Shown: positions 13,291 through 27,560 of the stretch, in pieces
How the letters are laid out: each line of letters opens with the position of its first letter
How positions within the stretch are numbered: position 1 is the stretch's first letter
Assembly (NCBI RefSeq): GCF_000283155.1
Contig: NW_004454225.1
Location: 1,822,386 to 1,886,385, forward strand
Direction of reading: 5' to 3'
DNA: 64,000 nucleotides
Origin: Ceratotherium simum simum
Lineage: Eukaryota > Chordata > Mammalia > Perissodactyla > Rhinocerotidae
Notes under the pieces: generated by a model
Seen by the model: the letters and a program-made list of their open reading frames with translations, nothing else
What the model was told of the DNA's origin: nothing
The model's database searches: none
Position numbers and translations under genes: made by a program

Positions 13291-13398
13291 TGAGTATTAA
13301 ATGCAGGAGCTAGGAAGAGCCTTAAATAATATTGTGTGAATGGTGAGAGGAGTGGTCTTAGAGGCAGGGGTAATGGTAGAGCACACGTGTGAAGGCGG

Positions 13399-13441
13399 TG
13401 GTGATGATGATGGTGACAATGATGGTGATGGTGATGGAGGG
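13399..13441. repeat. (GAT/GGT)n trinucleotide-rich tract
   Basis: Imperfect GGTGAT and GATGAT repeats. Read on the minus strand they produce a His-rich spurious frame. Confidence 0.85.
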
Positions 13442-13630
13442 TACTGCTTACTGAGCTTACCATGTGCCAGGCACTGTGATAAGTGCTTTTGTGGTTTCTC
13501 TCCCTAAGCCCTCATGACAACCCTTTGAGAAAGGTGCTACTATTAGCTCCATTTTGCTGCCAAGGAAGCTGGGGCTCTGACGAGTCACCGTTGGAGTTGG
13601 TACACGAGGCCTGGTCTGCCCGACTTCAGA
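13440..13630 (-). mobile_element. MIR SINE
   Basis: Reverse MIR starting GGTACTGCTTACTGAGCTTA with CCATGTGCCAGGCACTGTGA. A second reverse MIR follows almost directly at 13668-13900. Confidence 0.7.
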
Positions 13631-13667
13631 GTTCAGGTTACAACCACAAGCTGACCCTCTCCGCCAT

Positions 13668-13900
13668 ACAGTGGTTACCATTTACTGAGGACTTACTACA
13701 TGCCAGGCATCATGTTTGTTGCTTTACAGACATTGTCTCTAATCCTGATGGCAGATGTATAAAGTACAGGGTATCCCCACTTTGCAGATGAGGAAACAGA
13801 GGCTCGTCGAGGTTCAGTGACTTGCCTAAGGTCACATAAATAGAAAGTGGTCATAACCAGATCTCTCTGACCCCAAAGCATGCCCTTTCCTCTGCATCAC
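13668..13900 (-). mobile_element. MIR SINE
   Basis: Reverse MIR: CATTTACTGAGGACTTACTA, TTTGCAGATGAGGAAACAGA, AAGGTCACATAAATAGAAAG. Confidence 0.8.
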
Positions 13901-14412
13901 GTGCACAGTTCTTGGGGCCAACAAGAAAACCCTGCCTCTGGAGCAGAGGAAGGTTTGTGTAGGAAAATGGAGGATGCTAAGGTCAGAAAGGCAGATCTCC
14001 CTCAGGCTGCGGAAGGCCTTGCCTTCCAGGATGGATAATCAGAACTGACTTTGGGAAATCAAGAGTCCTAGGCAGTGACCTTGATTTGAGGATGGAATGG
14101 GATGGCCTGGACGCCTGGAGGCCGGGACAGTCTGAGCTAACTGGAGCTCTGGCCGGATCTGTGCTCAGGGAAGAACAGGGGTCTGCACAGTAGCAGGGAG
14201 ATCCAGTACCCCAGGCCTGCAGAGAAGGTGGTGGTAGAGCAGATCTGCAGCTTGTGGAAAGGAGTCCATTCCGTGCCTCTCAGTGATCGCACCTTCTTGA
14301 GCCTGCTTGTTTCCCTAGGGCACCAGGACCGACTTTCCTTTCCCCTGATAACGGCTTCTGAAGAGCTGCTGGAAGATCCCCAGGGGGGCCGGTGGGGGTT
14401 GGTTAAGGATGA

Positions 14413-17381
<2,969 letters not shown>

Positions 17382-17958
17382 TGAGTTTCAGTTTCCTCCT
17401 CTCTAAAGGGGTAGAATGGTGCCTGCCTTGCCCAGCTGTTCTGAACGGTGGGCCTGGGGCAGTCTGAGAGCTACGATTACTCCTGTAGAGGCTTGGACGG
17501 TTTCTCCTTTGTAAGTGAAGTAGCAGAGGCACAGCGCAGCTGAGTGGCAGGGCTAAGGCTCGACCCCCGCCTCTGAGTCTGGGCTCGTTCTAGCAAACTT
17601 TGTTCTTGGCTGGTTCACCTATCATCAGGACCCAACCTGGTCAAACACACCTGACCCTCACCTGTGCGCCCCAGTGCCCCGACCCACTCCCCTCATTTCT
17701 GTGGTAAATAGTTTGACTTGGTTCCTCCCTGGGTTTGTTTGATGAGTAGTGTTTGCCACGCTGCTTCCCTCTAGGAGAGATGGTTCCTGGTGGTGGTATC
17801 TTTCTGGCTGTCTCCTTGGAGTCCACTAGAGATCCTGGCCTTTATCTCTCTCTCTGGAGCAGTCTCCAGTGTGGCCTTTCCAGAGGCTGATGGTGCCAGC
17901 CAAGGCTGCTACTGGTGCCTTTTCTTGTGTCAGCATCTCTGGGTCAAAGGAGTTCTTT

Positions 17959-18175
17959 TTTTTTTTTTTAAAGATTTTATTTATTTATTTATTTTCCCCC
18001 CCAAAGCCCCAGTAGATAGTTGTATGTCATAGCTGCACATCCCTCTAGTTGCTGTATGCGGGACACGGCCTCAGCATGGCCTGAGAAGCGGCGCATCGAT
18101 GCGCACCTGGGATCCGAACCCGGGCCGCCAGCAGCGGAGCGCGCGTACTTAACCGCTAAGCCATGGGGCCGGCCC
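17959..18175 (-). mobile_element. ERE-type SINE (short form) in FAM83F intron 4
   Basis: In reverse orientation it shows the T-rich tail, CCAAAGCCCCAGTAGATAGT, the tRNA-like body and GGGGCCGGCCC head. Target-site duplications TCAAAGGAGTTCTTT (17944-17958) and TCAAAGGGGTTCTTT (18176-18190) differ at one base, so it is fairly young. Confidence 0.93.
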
Positions 18176-18479
18176 TCAAAGGGGTTCTTTGTTGAGATTT
18201 CTCCCTCTGTGGCTGTAGGGCTTTGTAGCAGTGAACCTGGGCTCCCTGGCTGGCTGGGTAGTAATGGCAGGGCCTGAGGTCCCGTCCTGGGCAGCCTGAG
18301 TGCTTCCCCAGCTTTGACCTTGAGAGCAAGGGTCACAACTGTCTCCCACTCTGCTGATTCCCCAGCCCTACTACAGAGCGTGACACACTCAGTCTGTGCT
18401 CCTTCAAGTTAGGATGGGCCTGGGAGTCTCCGTGCATTTGGGCATAGCAGGAGCACAGTGCTATAGCTCCGTTTGGCCA

Positions 18480-18655
18480 GGAAGCATATATGCAGTGCCT
18501 CCATGTGCCAGAACCTTCACTAGGTGCTTTCCCTCTCAACTGGCCCTCACAACAACCACAGAGGTGGCAGGTGGGAGCTCGGAGAGGTGAATTAAGTGGT
18601 CTCAAGACACAGTAAGTGGTAGTGGGGCCCGGACTCAAACCCAGGCCAGGGCCCA
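18480..18655 (-). mobile_element. MIR SINE in FAM83F intron 4
   Basis: Reverse MIR with CCCTCACAACAACCACAGAG and GGACTCAAACCCAGGCCAGG. Confidence 0.65.
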
Positions 18656-20389
18656 TGTCCTGTCAAGGAGAGGGGTAGCTGGCCCGTCCCATTCCCCCTG
18701 GGATTCCTGGCTCCCCCAACACCAGATGCTGCTGCTGCTCTGCACCTCTCGTTTGGAGGAAGGGTTGCCATGGTGAACACCTGGCAGGGAAGGGGCGGAG
18801 GAGGAGCCCAACCACAAAAGGGGCTGTTTGGAGTCCTGACTGGAGGTGAAGTGGAAGCTTTCTTTTCCTTCAGCCCCTCACCCTGAGGTGCTGTTTCCAT
18901 AGAAACGAAAGGCCCATTGTCTTGTCCCTTCCTGCTGCCTCTCCTGAGTCTCTCTGCATCGGGTTCCCCTGCTTGGATGACTTGGATGGTCGCTGCCACT
19001 GCTGCTGCTCTCTGAGTGTTTGCACATGGTGCCCAGGAGCCAGCCAGGCAGCCCCGGACAGAGCCCAATACCCAGAGAGAGAGAAGAGCAAGCACGAGAG
19101 TGTGCTGGCACATAAATTCAGGAAGGTCTGGGGGATGCCCAGCAAGATCACCCTATTCCTTCTCCATCCTTTAGAAGAAACACAGAGTGGCCTCACCCAG
19201 CACAGTCTCTGCCCACCTGGATGGGCATCCAGTACCCGAGGGCCCGAAATTCAAGCCCCTAATGAGAGCTTTCCTCTCCCTGTTGCTTTCTTCCCTCAAA
19301 GGCAGGGCAAGAAGGGGGACTTCTCTCCCCAAAGGCCCTTTTTAGCGGCCTCTAGCCTCCCAAACATTTGACTGAGGCTGGGCTGTCTCAGTGCCTCCTC
19401 TCGGGCAGCAGAAGCTAAGTCAGGAGGACTCTGTGCCAGAGGGTCAGGGTCAGCGTGGGGGCCCCAAGGCTGGAACTGGTAATCCTAGTACGCTTGGAAC
19501 TGTCGTCTGGGAGGAAATCCCTTTAGCTGCTACCTTAGGGCCGCATCCAGGAAAGGATCCCTTTCCTACAGTGAACTTTCAGAACATCATCAGAATAGAC
19601 ATGGTGTGGATCTCAGCTCCCAGGGCATCAAAGCACTCCCCATACCTGGACACATCCTTTTACCTCCCGGGGCTGTTTCCTGGTTGAGAAGAGGTGGGGG
19701 TGAGCCAGGGAGGGTTTCCAGGTCCCTTGGAGCTCTGATTCTGACTCTGTCCCTCCTGACTGTCTCTGCTGCCCTCTTGTCAAGGGAGAGTCTGGGCTGA
19801 TGACAGGGTGGGTGAAAGAGAGAAAAACAGGCTGGGCGCTGACATCTTGTAAAATTGCTTGATAAGAAGTATATAGTTGTCAAACAGCATGCAAATTTTT
19901 GCAAACCCAAGTATGGCCCTTGGGAGAACCTTCGGAAATCCCTTCCTGTAGGCCTGGAGATCCAGCCGGGCCGCCTGGTGGTTTGAAGGCTCACAGCCCC
20001 CTCTACTGGCGGAAGCGAGTACCTTTTCCTTCTCTTCCTATCGCTGAGGGCTTGCTCCTGCTCTGGATGCGCTCAGTACCTCTCCCTGAGCCTGCCTTCT
20101 GCTGCGTCCATCCAGGAGTTTGGATGGGCCCTCTGGGGCAGAGATCCCAACCTCAGGGAACAGCAGTCACTGGAGAGCCTTGTTAAAATGCAGTGAGGAA
20201 TCTGCATGTTAAACAAGTGCCCTGGGTGTTTTCCTGTGCCCGGGGTCCCCAGAGCAGGACAGGGCCCTGCCCTCAGGGGACTGCCAGGCAGCGGGGAGGA
20301 GGTTCCAGGTGATGTCCTGAAGCCCCTCCTGGTCCCCCCAGGGAAATCACTGGGAAACGGCCAACACTCTCCAAGACGGTTAAGAGAAG

Positions 20390-20590
20390 GAAGAAAGGCA
20401 CAGAATTTTGCTGAGTACCTGGCAAGTGCTGGGTGGACTGGGTGCTCAGTGCTTTCACACAGAACTCACAACCACCCTGCCTGATGACATCGTTTCACAG
20501 ACGAGACCCCAGAGGCACAGAGGCGAGCCCCTGCATCCATGGTCACACAGTGAGAAAAGGGTAGCATGGTCTCTTGCCTCCCAGGGCCTT
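20390..20590 (-). mobile_element. MIR SINE in FAM83F intron 4
   Basis: Reverse MIR: TGCTGAGTACCTGGCAAGTG, CGTTTCACAGACGAGACCCC, GGTCACACAGTGAGAAAAGG. Confidence 0.65.
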
Positions 20591-23500
20591 TCACAAAGCC
20601 TGTGGCTGTCTCTGGAAGGTTAAAGTTGGCACCATTTACCTATATCTTTAAAGACTGTTTGGAAAGGCCGAAGCCTGAATACGTGATTGACTTTCCCCCT
20701 GGTATCCCACCAGTGGAGAGGAAGAGGAGAGTGGTCATTTACGCCACGGAGTGCCTGTGGGTCACTACCTTCCAAGTCCCCTGGCCTCATGCTTTTCTTC
20801 CCAGAGTTGTCTGAGGTGACTGCAGCGATGGTTGCCTTTCCAGAACTCGCCTGGTTCCCCTATTCATGCATGGATTGGCCACTCTGGCTGGCAGTGTGAT
20901 CTGGCTCCTAGTGTTGTCGCCACTGGGCTCCTGGATTTGGAGACTTCAGGCTCACCTGTGTCATCCTGGGAGGCTGAAGGCCTCAGATCTCTCTCCTGGA
21001 AATCTGGGCCCCTGTCCAGGATGGAAGGTTGGGGAAGTGAGGGACCTGTGGGCCTCCAGTTCCTCAAGAGCTTTCTTGTCAAGAAAGAGTTTCAAAATTC
21101 ATTGTAGCTCCTGAGGAGTGCAGGTCAGCCTCCAGCTGGTGTTGGAGGCTGCAGTCTGATGCGGTAAACCTGGTCACCGTTCCCATCCGGGGTCCCGATC
21201 CCACAACACCGGTGAGGGGAGCCAGAGAGCATCCTTCTAGGAACTGACGCCACACGGCTCTAGAGAAGAGGCAGGCGACCTGATTCTCACTGGCAGATGT
21301 CATAATCCCCTGCCCCTCTGGGCCCTCTTGGGCCAGGGCTACATCACCATCTAGGTGAGTGAGGCACGTGGATCACCCAGTCAGTGTCTCTCGAGGCCAC
21401 TATTGTGGGTATTGCTATGAACCCTGAAGTAGCTTGCATTGCCTGGTCATCATTTTATCCATCAGATATACGTCTATGTACCGTCTGCTCTGTGCCAGGC
21501 ACTGTTCTGAGTTCCTGGTACAGCAGTGAAAAAAACGAGCAAAGTCCCTGCTCTTACGGAGTGAATACTGTCCTGGAGAGAGGGGACAGGGGAGGGCAGT
21601 GACCCTTTTATAAAAAGTGATCGGGGGACGCCTCTCTGACAAAGGGGCATCTGAGCAGAGACTTGAAGGAAGGAAGGAGAGAGCCATGTGGACATCCAGG
21701 GGAAGAATCTTCCAGAAAGGGAGACTGTGAGGCCCAGGAACCTATAGGGAGGTAGAGCCCATCGTGCCTGTCACCTCTCTCCTGCCAGCTAAACCAGACT
21801 TGCTGGGTACTGACAGATGAGCCTGTCCTGACGCCAAGGCCGGCTCCCCCTCCAGCCCTTGCGTCTTGCTGCCCCCTCTTCTCCCACTTCCCACCCCCAC
21901 TTTCAGTCTCACTCCAGTGTCGCCTCCCTTTGAAGTTGGACTTTCTCTCCTAAGCTTCTTTTGAACTGCCCATGTCACACGTACTTTGTAAAAAAAAAAT
22001 AAATAAAATTGAGGGCTGTTTCTGGATTCTTCCCTATTAATCTGAGCAGGTCTGACTCGCCTCAGACTCTTGCTGAACACCTGCGCGTGTACATGGAATC
22101 ATGATGGAACACAAAGAATTTTTCCTCAAACCAGTTTTTCTATCAGAGGCATAGGGATGAATTCTGAGTATAAAGTATGTCTTCGGGCTTTCATCCAGCC
22201 TTATAAAATGAGTGGGGGAGTGGGAAGCACGCCCTGCAAACACAGGCCCTGACCCCTGCTCCTGCCGCCTTGTCCGGGCATGAGGCTCCTCTAAGGCTCC
22301 TAGCCTCCCCATCCCAAGCTACGCTCCTTCCCCTGCTTCAGGATCCTGCCTCCAAAGTGCCACTGCCTCCGGGGAGGAGCTCGCATCTGCTCAATAAAAC
22401 AAGCCCCTAAGGAGAGGAAGTGGGGACAGACATGTCCATTGCTTCAGTGAGGGGACGGGGGAATGTGATCACTTCAGCAGAGCTGCACCAGAGGCAACCT
22501 CAGCACCACATGGCAGATGACGAAGCTCCTTGACCCTCGGAGCTCTGGGGAGGGGGGCCACAGTCATCTGGCTCCCTTCCCACCTCCTCTAAGCTCTAAG
22601 CGCTGTCAGCGAGCCTCCAAGGAGGCTCAGCTGGACTTGTAGCAAGTCCCGAGGAGTGAGTTCAGTCCAGCCCAGGGAAGGCGGTGGGTAACAGGAGCAG
22701 GGCAGGAGGAAGGGTCTCCACTCGGGCCTGCTCAGTGTCTCTCGCTAATGGCCCAGGAGAGGAGACAGAAGCCACCTTAAGTAAATTCACAGCTGAAGTG
22801 ATATGAGAAGGTGGTCTGAGTGCCAGGGAGGTGACCCTTGCAGTGTGGAAAGGAACAGGCAGAAAATAACAGCAGCTTCCACCTGGGAGAAAGGCAGCCG
22901 GTGTGCCAGAAGGACATGGATCCAGTGGCCGACTCCTCGCAGGCAAGCCGGGAGGTGTCAGTGTCTGTCTTGCAGCTCCCCCCTTCCCTCGATGGCAGGA
23001 ATCCTGCCAAAGAAGCCACTGGTCTCTGCTTGGGATAGTAAAGGAAGTGGAAATAGATGGAAGGGGGCTGGGAAGAGGAGAAACGTGCTTCTCTGGCCTG
23101 GAGCAGAACAGCTTTCTCGCCCCCTTTCCTCTCAGTGAAGTGCGTTCCCTCCATCCTCTTCCTTAAAACCACCTCCCTAAGCATGTGGTCCATGCCACAC
23201 TGCCTGGCTCTCCGTCAGCCTACTGACCCTTCCTGAGGCACAAGCTTTTCCTCTTCCTCCTTAGGCAACCTGCATGGCAGAGGGAGCTGAGACAGGATTT
23301 GGAAGACCAGACGCTGGCGCTGGCTGGCTCTGGGGCCTGGGGGCCCCGCCACGCTCAGCTGTAAGATAGGACTGATGAGACCTTCTCACAGTGCAGCGCC
23401 CACAAGGGCTACCTGAGAGAATGACTGGGGCTGTGCTTTGTAAGCTGTGAGGCTGCGCATGGTGTTAGCTAAACTGCCTCTTGGCAAGACTTTTAAGTCA

Positions 23501-23794
23501 CTGATTGTAGTTGTTGATTTGGGGTCTGGATCCTTCCCCCACCCCGCTGAGGTCAGGAGATGGCAGATCCCTTGATGTCCTAATCAGTGGCAGTCTTGCT
23601 GAGGCTGTCAGGACAGTCCTTTTGCTTTCCTGGGGCCCCTACTGACCTGGTTTCCAAATCAGCAGCTTGGGAGGGAGACAGTGACCCCAGCCCCCAAATC
23701 TGAGGTGTGGGCAGTGCACAGGAGAGGGGCTGGAGGTGAATCCACTAAGCACGTCATTTATACCCTTCCCTGCCTGTGTCCCTTGTCTCTGCAG

Positions 23795-23844
23795 GTAAAA
23801 CAAGTCCCAGTCCTGCCAAGACCAGCAATTGCGTGATTTCCTGA
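23795..23844 (+). CDS. FAM83F: FAM83F terminal coding exon 5 with CaaX box
   Basis: Only 50 coding nucleotides. The first two bases complete a Gly codon begun in exon 4, giving GKTSPSPAKTSNCVIS and then TGA at 23842-23844. The acceptor is TCTCTGCAG. From memory, human FAM83F ends in a closely similar peptide that also finishes NCVIS, which makes this assignment firm despite its size. CVIS is a CaaX prenylation box; the terminal Ser predicts farnesylation, and published work describes FAM83F as membrane-anchored through it and acting with CK1-alpha in Wnt signalling. It is too short to stand out as an ORF and is recognised only from phase, splice acceptor and family memory. Joined to exons 2-4 the window encodes 344 residues; the human protein is about 500. 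Confidence 0.93.
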
Positions 23845-24320
23845 GCCGTGGGCCAGCAGTGGGCAGGACCTGTGGATGCCCCCCTGTCCTGTCCTGTGGA
23901 GAACACAGGTCAAACCCTGCACCAGTTTACACATCAGAGCCCTGCTGGCCTCCTGCCCCAGCAGCCTTCATCCTGGTCTCAGGGACCCTGAATCACAGAT
24001 GTGAGGGTCTGCAGCATCTCAAGATAATCACATGCCTCCACAAGACTGGCGGTGGCGGTGGCCGGGCAGGGCTCACTCCTCCTTGTTTACATGAAGTGGA
24101 AGCTTCACTGGTGTCCGCTCTCCTTCATGCCCGACCCCCTCCCTCCACTGGGCCAGCCTCGCCCTGCAGGTCTCTAGATGGGGTGAGCCCATGGCTTTAT
24201 ACCTTAATGTGATGGGGTCTCCAGGGCAGCCCCAGCCCCCGACTTCTCCTTCCCTAGGCTTCTTGGTGCTTCTGGTCCCCCCAAGAGGTTGGTGGAATAA
24301 AAGGGAGGAGGACAGGGCTC
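23845..24320 (+). other. FAM83F: FAM83F 3' UTR (end uncertain)
   Basis: The 3' UTR starts after the TGA. The first canonical AATAAA downstream is at 24296-24301, about 450 bp after the stop, so a short UTR ending near 24320 is possible. The UTR could also run further, since 3' ends cannot be settled from sequence alone. Confidence 0.4.
24296..24301 (+). terminator. FAM83F: Candidate polyadenylation signal AATAAA
   Basis: This is the first AATAAA after the FAM83F stop codon. Downstream sequence is purine-rich rather than clearly GT-rich, which weakens the call. Another AATAAA lies at 30112-30117, followed by a T/G-rich stretch, and could serve a much longer 3' UTR. Confidence 0.35.
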
Positions 24321-25219
24321 TGAGCCAAGGATCCAGTTGCTCTAGCCTCTGAACTCAAGGTGGAAGGTGCAGCTGGGACAGCTGGGGCACTGGCTGCTGC
24401 GGCCTTCCTGGCCCGGTCCCTACACTAGACTCTGAATGAGTGAGGGGAAACCCTCCCCCTAGCCAGGGCCAGTATTTGACATTGCCATTTTAAGAGCCCT
24501 CTACTGAGGTCTCCTTTCCTGCGCCATCTTGGCAGTCTCTGCCCCAGGTGGTCTAGGCTTATTTGGCTATTGCCTGCTGCAAGCTGACATGGTGGTTCTT
24601 CTAGTGCCTTTACCTGAGGCCACTCCCTCCCCTTCATGTGCCTTGATTTGCAGCCCAAGGCAGGGAGAGAGAGAGCTTGGCCGAGGGCCAGTTAGGGTGG
24701 TTTGGGAGGCAGGGCCCTGCAGACAGGAGCATTTGTCCTCCACCCCCAACACACACCACACCCCCGCCCCGAGATGGCCCTCGGTCCCCTTCACCAGCCA
24801 GGACTTCCGTGCCTTCTCTAGCCACATTTCAGCCAAAGACCAGCCTTAGCCTCCTGCTGAAAGCCCAGCTGTGTTGAGTAACCTCAGCTTCCCCAAAGGT
24901 GCCTGGCCTAATTGCCACGATGCCAGCCCACAGAGACCTGCCTAAAATTGCACACTGCCCCCTCCCCACTTGTGTGACTGGGGGTCTGAGGAAAGAGGTC
25001 TTGAATGGACAACAGAGAAATTGCCAAAATGCAGGCTGTGCGAGCCGGCTCTGCTCAGAACCAGGTGCTGGGGCTCAGATCCCAGGGGAGCCAAGGCTGC
25101 AGGCCCTGTGAAAGCACTGTGCGCAGCCTCTCACTCTGAACCAAATTCTCGTCCCGTGCGTCTCCTTCTGCAAACCCCAGGGCACGAGCAGCACCTGGGG
25201 GAGGGGCCCAGATGTCTGC

Positions 25220-25247
25220 GAGGCGGCTGATGTGAGGCGGCTGATGT
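25220..25247. repeat. Perfect 14-bp tandem duplication
   Basis: GAGGCGGCTGATGT occurs twice head to tail (25220-25233 and 25234-25247). Confidence 0.9.
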
Positions 25248-26476
25248 GCAGAGGCGAGCAGGGGAGCGTTGACGGCGCTGAGGTGAACCAGATGTCCTTT
25301 GAGAAAGCAGGAAGGAGGACGGCACTGCACAGTCGTTTGAGAAGAACCTGGCCTCTCTGGCGGTGGGGAGGGGCAGGAAAGGAAGGGTGAAGCTAGTTCT
25401 CAGGGGCTCCTCTGTTCACCCTGAGGTTAGCTTCTGGCATGTTGGTGGGGGAGCAAGGGGCCCTGACCTGCCTCCCGGAGCTTTTGTGAGGATTAAACAC
25501 TTTCTGAAAGTGCTTCCTACGCACCAAGGCCTGGCAGTGTGGCACATGCTTGTTCTGGAGGGAAAGGAAGGGAGAGATGGGACACGGGTTGTGGTCACCT
25601 TGAGGTGTGGGACACGAGGTGGGTCAGTTGCAGTAGGGCAAAGAGCTCACCCTTGGTGAGGAGAGCGGATGCCTCGGGACAAGGGAGGAGGTGCAAGAAG
25701 GGACCCGCTGCTAAGCGATTCTACCGAGGGCTTCTTGGGCCTCCCCTAGGAGGGAAGCAGGCATAGCCCAGCCCCTTCCCTCCCCTGCCCTGCCATGTGG
25801 GAGGACCCAGATTGGAAGTTCCAAGTCACTGCAGCCTTGAGCCAGGCCTGCCTTCCTGCCCCCATTTCTCCCCGTGCCAAGACGGGGTTATTCTCACCTC
25901 CTTCATAGGAACAAAGCGGAGTGGGAGACCATATGTTGAAGAGGAAGCAACACAGGAGAGTGGGAAGAGTGCTGGCCTGGGAGGCAGGGCACCTCTCCCC
26001 CCCAGTCGCAGTTTCCTCAGCCCCTCACAGGCATTTGGACAAGATGGCCTCGCACCCCCTCCAGCTCTGAGATGCTTGGGAACAGACAGCAGTCCAAAGA
26101 TTGCTGAGGATCTTGAAGTCCTAAAATGCGGTTCCTAATGTTTGCTTGTCTGCGTAAGCTCCAGCCCACTCCGTTCTGCCTCTTGGCTTCTCAGTTTTGA
26201 GCACATCTGCCCTCTGTCCCAGCGCTTGCATATACTTTGTGAGATATTCTCTCTCTCATCAAATCTCAAGGGAACATCTGGCCTTCCCAGTCGGAAGACA
26301 AGTTCAAGGGTGGAGCGTGCCTTTGGTCCCTCCTCAGCAGCTTCCACAAAGCTGGTGATGTCGGAAGGCCTCCGAGAGTAACAGGAATGAAACGTCGCTC
26401 TCAGGCCAGGGCCTGGCTTCACTGCCTCACCCCTCCCCCGCAACCAGCACCACCACCACGAAGCGGCCCACTTTCT

Positions 26477-26672
26477 TTTTTTATAATTTTATTTTTCCCA
26501 AAGCCCCAGTAGATAGTTGTATGTCATAGTTGCACATCCTTCTAGTTGCTGTATGTGGGACGCGTCCTCAGCATGGCCCGACAAGCGGTGCGTCGGTGCG
26601 CGCCCGGGATCCGAACCTGGTCCGCCAGCAGCGGAGCGCGCGCACTTAACCGCTAAGCCTCGGGGCCGGCCC
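26477..26672 (-). mobile_element. ERE-type SINE (short form)
   Basis: Same short family, minus strand. A perfect 16-bp duplication AAGCGGCCCACTTTCT flanks it (26461-26476 and 26673-26688), indicating recent insertion. Confidence 0.95.
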
Positions 26673-27349
26673 AAGCGGCCCACTTTCTGAGTCCAGCTTC
26701 TGTAGGTTGAGTGTCAACGACTGGTGCTACTCCTTGGACAGGCTGACCTCCGATGAGCAGAGGCACCCAGGGGCTGCTGCCACTCTGGATCTTGTCCCCC
26801 AGAAGCAGGAAGCACAGGACTCCTGCGTGGGGCTGGGAGTCTTTCCCTTGAGACTCGGCAAAACTTCCCAGTCTCCTTTGTCAGCTGTTCTCGGGTACTG
26901 TTGGTCCAATCCCTGATCCTTCAAGGGTGCTTTTGAGACAGCCTCTGCTAACACCCCTACCCTCTGCCTGTGTGGAACTTAATAGAAAAGCTAGGCAAAA
27001 AAGGCAGCCTTGAGATATGGAGGAAACAGGCCAGAGAGGGGGAGTGGGCCTCTTTTTTTTTTTTCCACTATGACGCTTTTCTCTTTCTAATTTAATGAGT
27101 GCCTACTACATGCCAGTCGCTGTGCTAGATGCTTCAGTCAGCTGCAGGTTTGAAATTAAGAAAAGCTTGGGAAAGAGCCCTTTAGAGTTCACAAAAAGTT
27201 TCCCTGTGCATTTGGGGACTGAGCCTCACAAAGTGGTGTGTTGAGCAGCTTGGGTCTTATTGTCCCCATGTTTCAAGTGAGAAAAGTACACAGCTCTCTC
27301 AAAATCCCACATCACATAAAACGCAGCTCTGACCCTGCTCCTCCAGCTC

Positions 27350-27560
27350 AGGGTTTCTCACATTCAACATTGGTGACACTTGGAGCCACAGAATTCTCTG
27401 TTGGGGGAGGGGCTGTCCTACACACTGTGGGATGTTGAGCAGCACCCCCGGCCCCTACCTACTAAATGCTAGTTGCACCCCTCCATCTGAGACAACCGAA
27501 AACGTCCCCAGACGTTGCCAAATGTCCCCTGGGGGGTAAAGTCGCCCCAGTTGAGAAAGA
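27350..27560 (-). mobile_element. MER20-like hAT element
   Basis: Same family in reverse: AGGGTTTCTCACATTCAAC, GGGATGTTGAGCAGCACCCC, GTCCCCAGACGTTGCCAAAT and CCCAGTTGAGAAAG. Confidence 0.78.

Noticed and set aside
13221..13463. His-rich minus-strand open frame
   Set aside because: The histidines come from a GAT/GGT microsatellite read in reverse. No start context or homologous protein is recognised.
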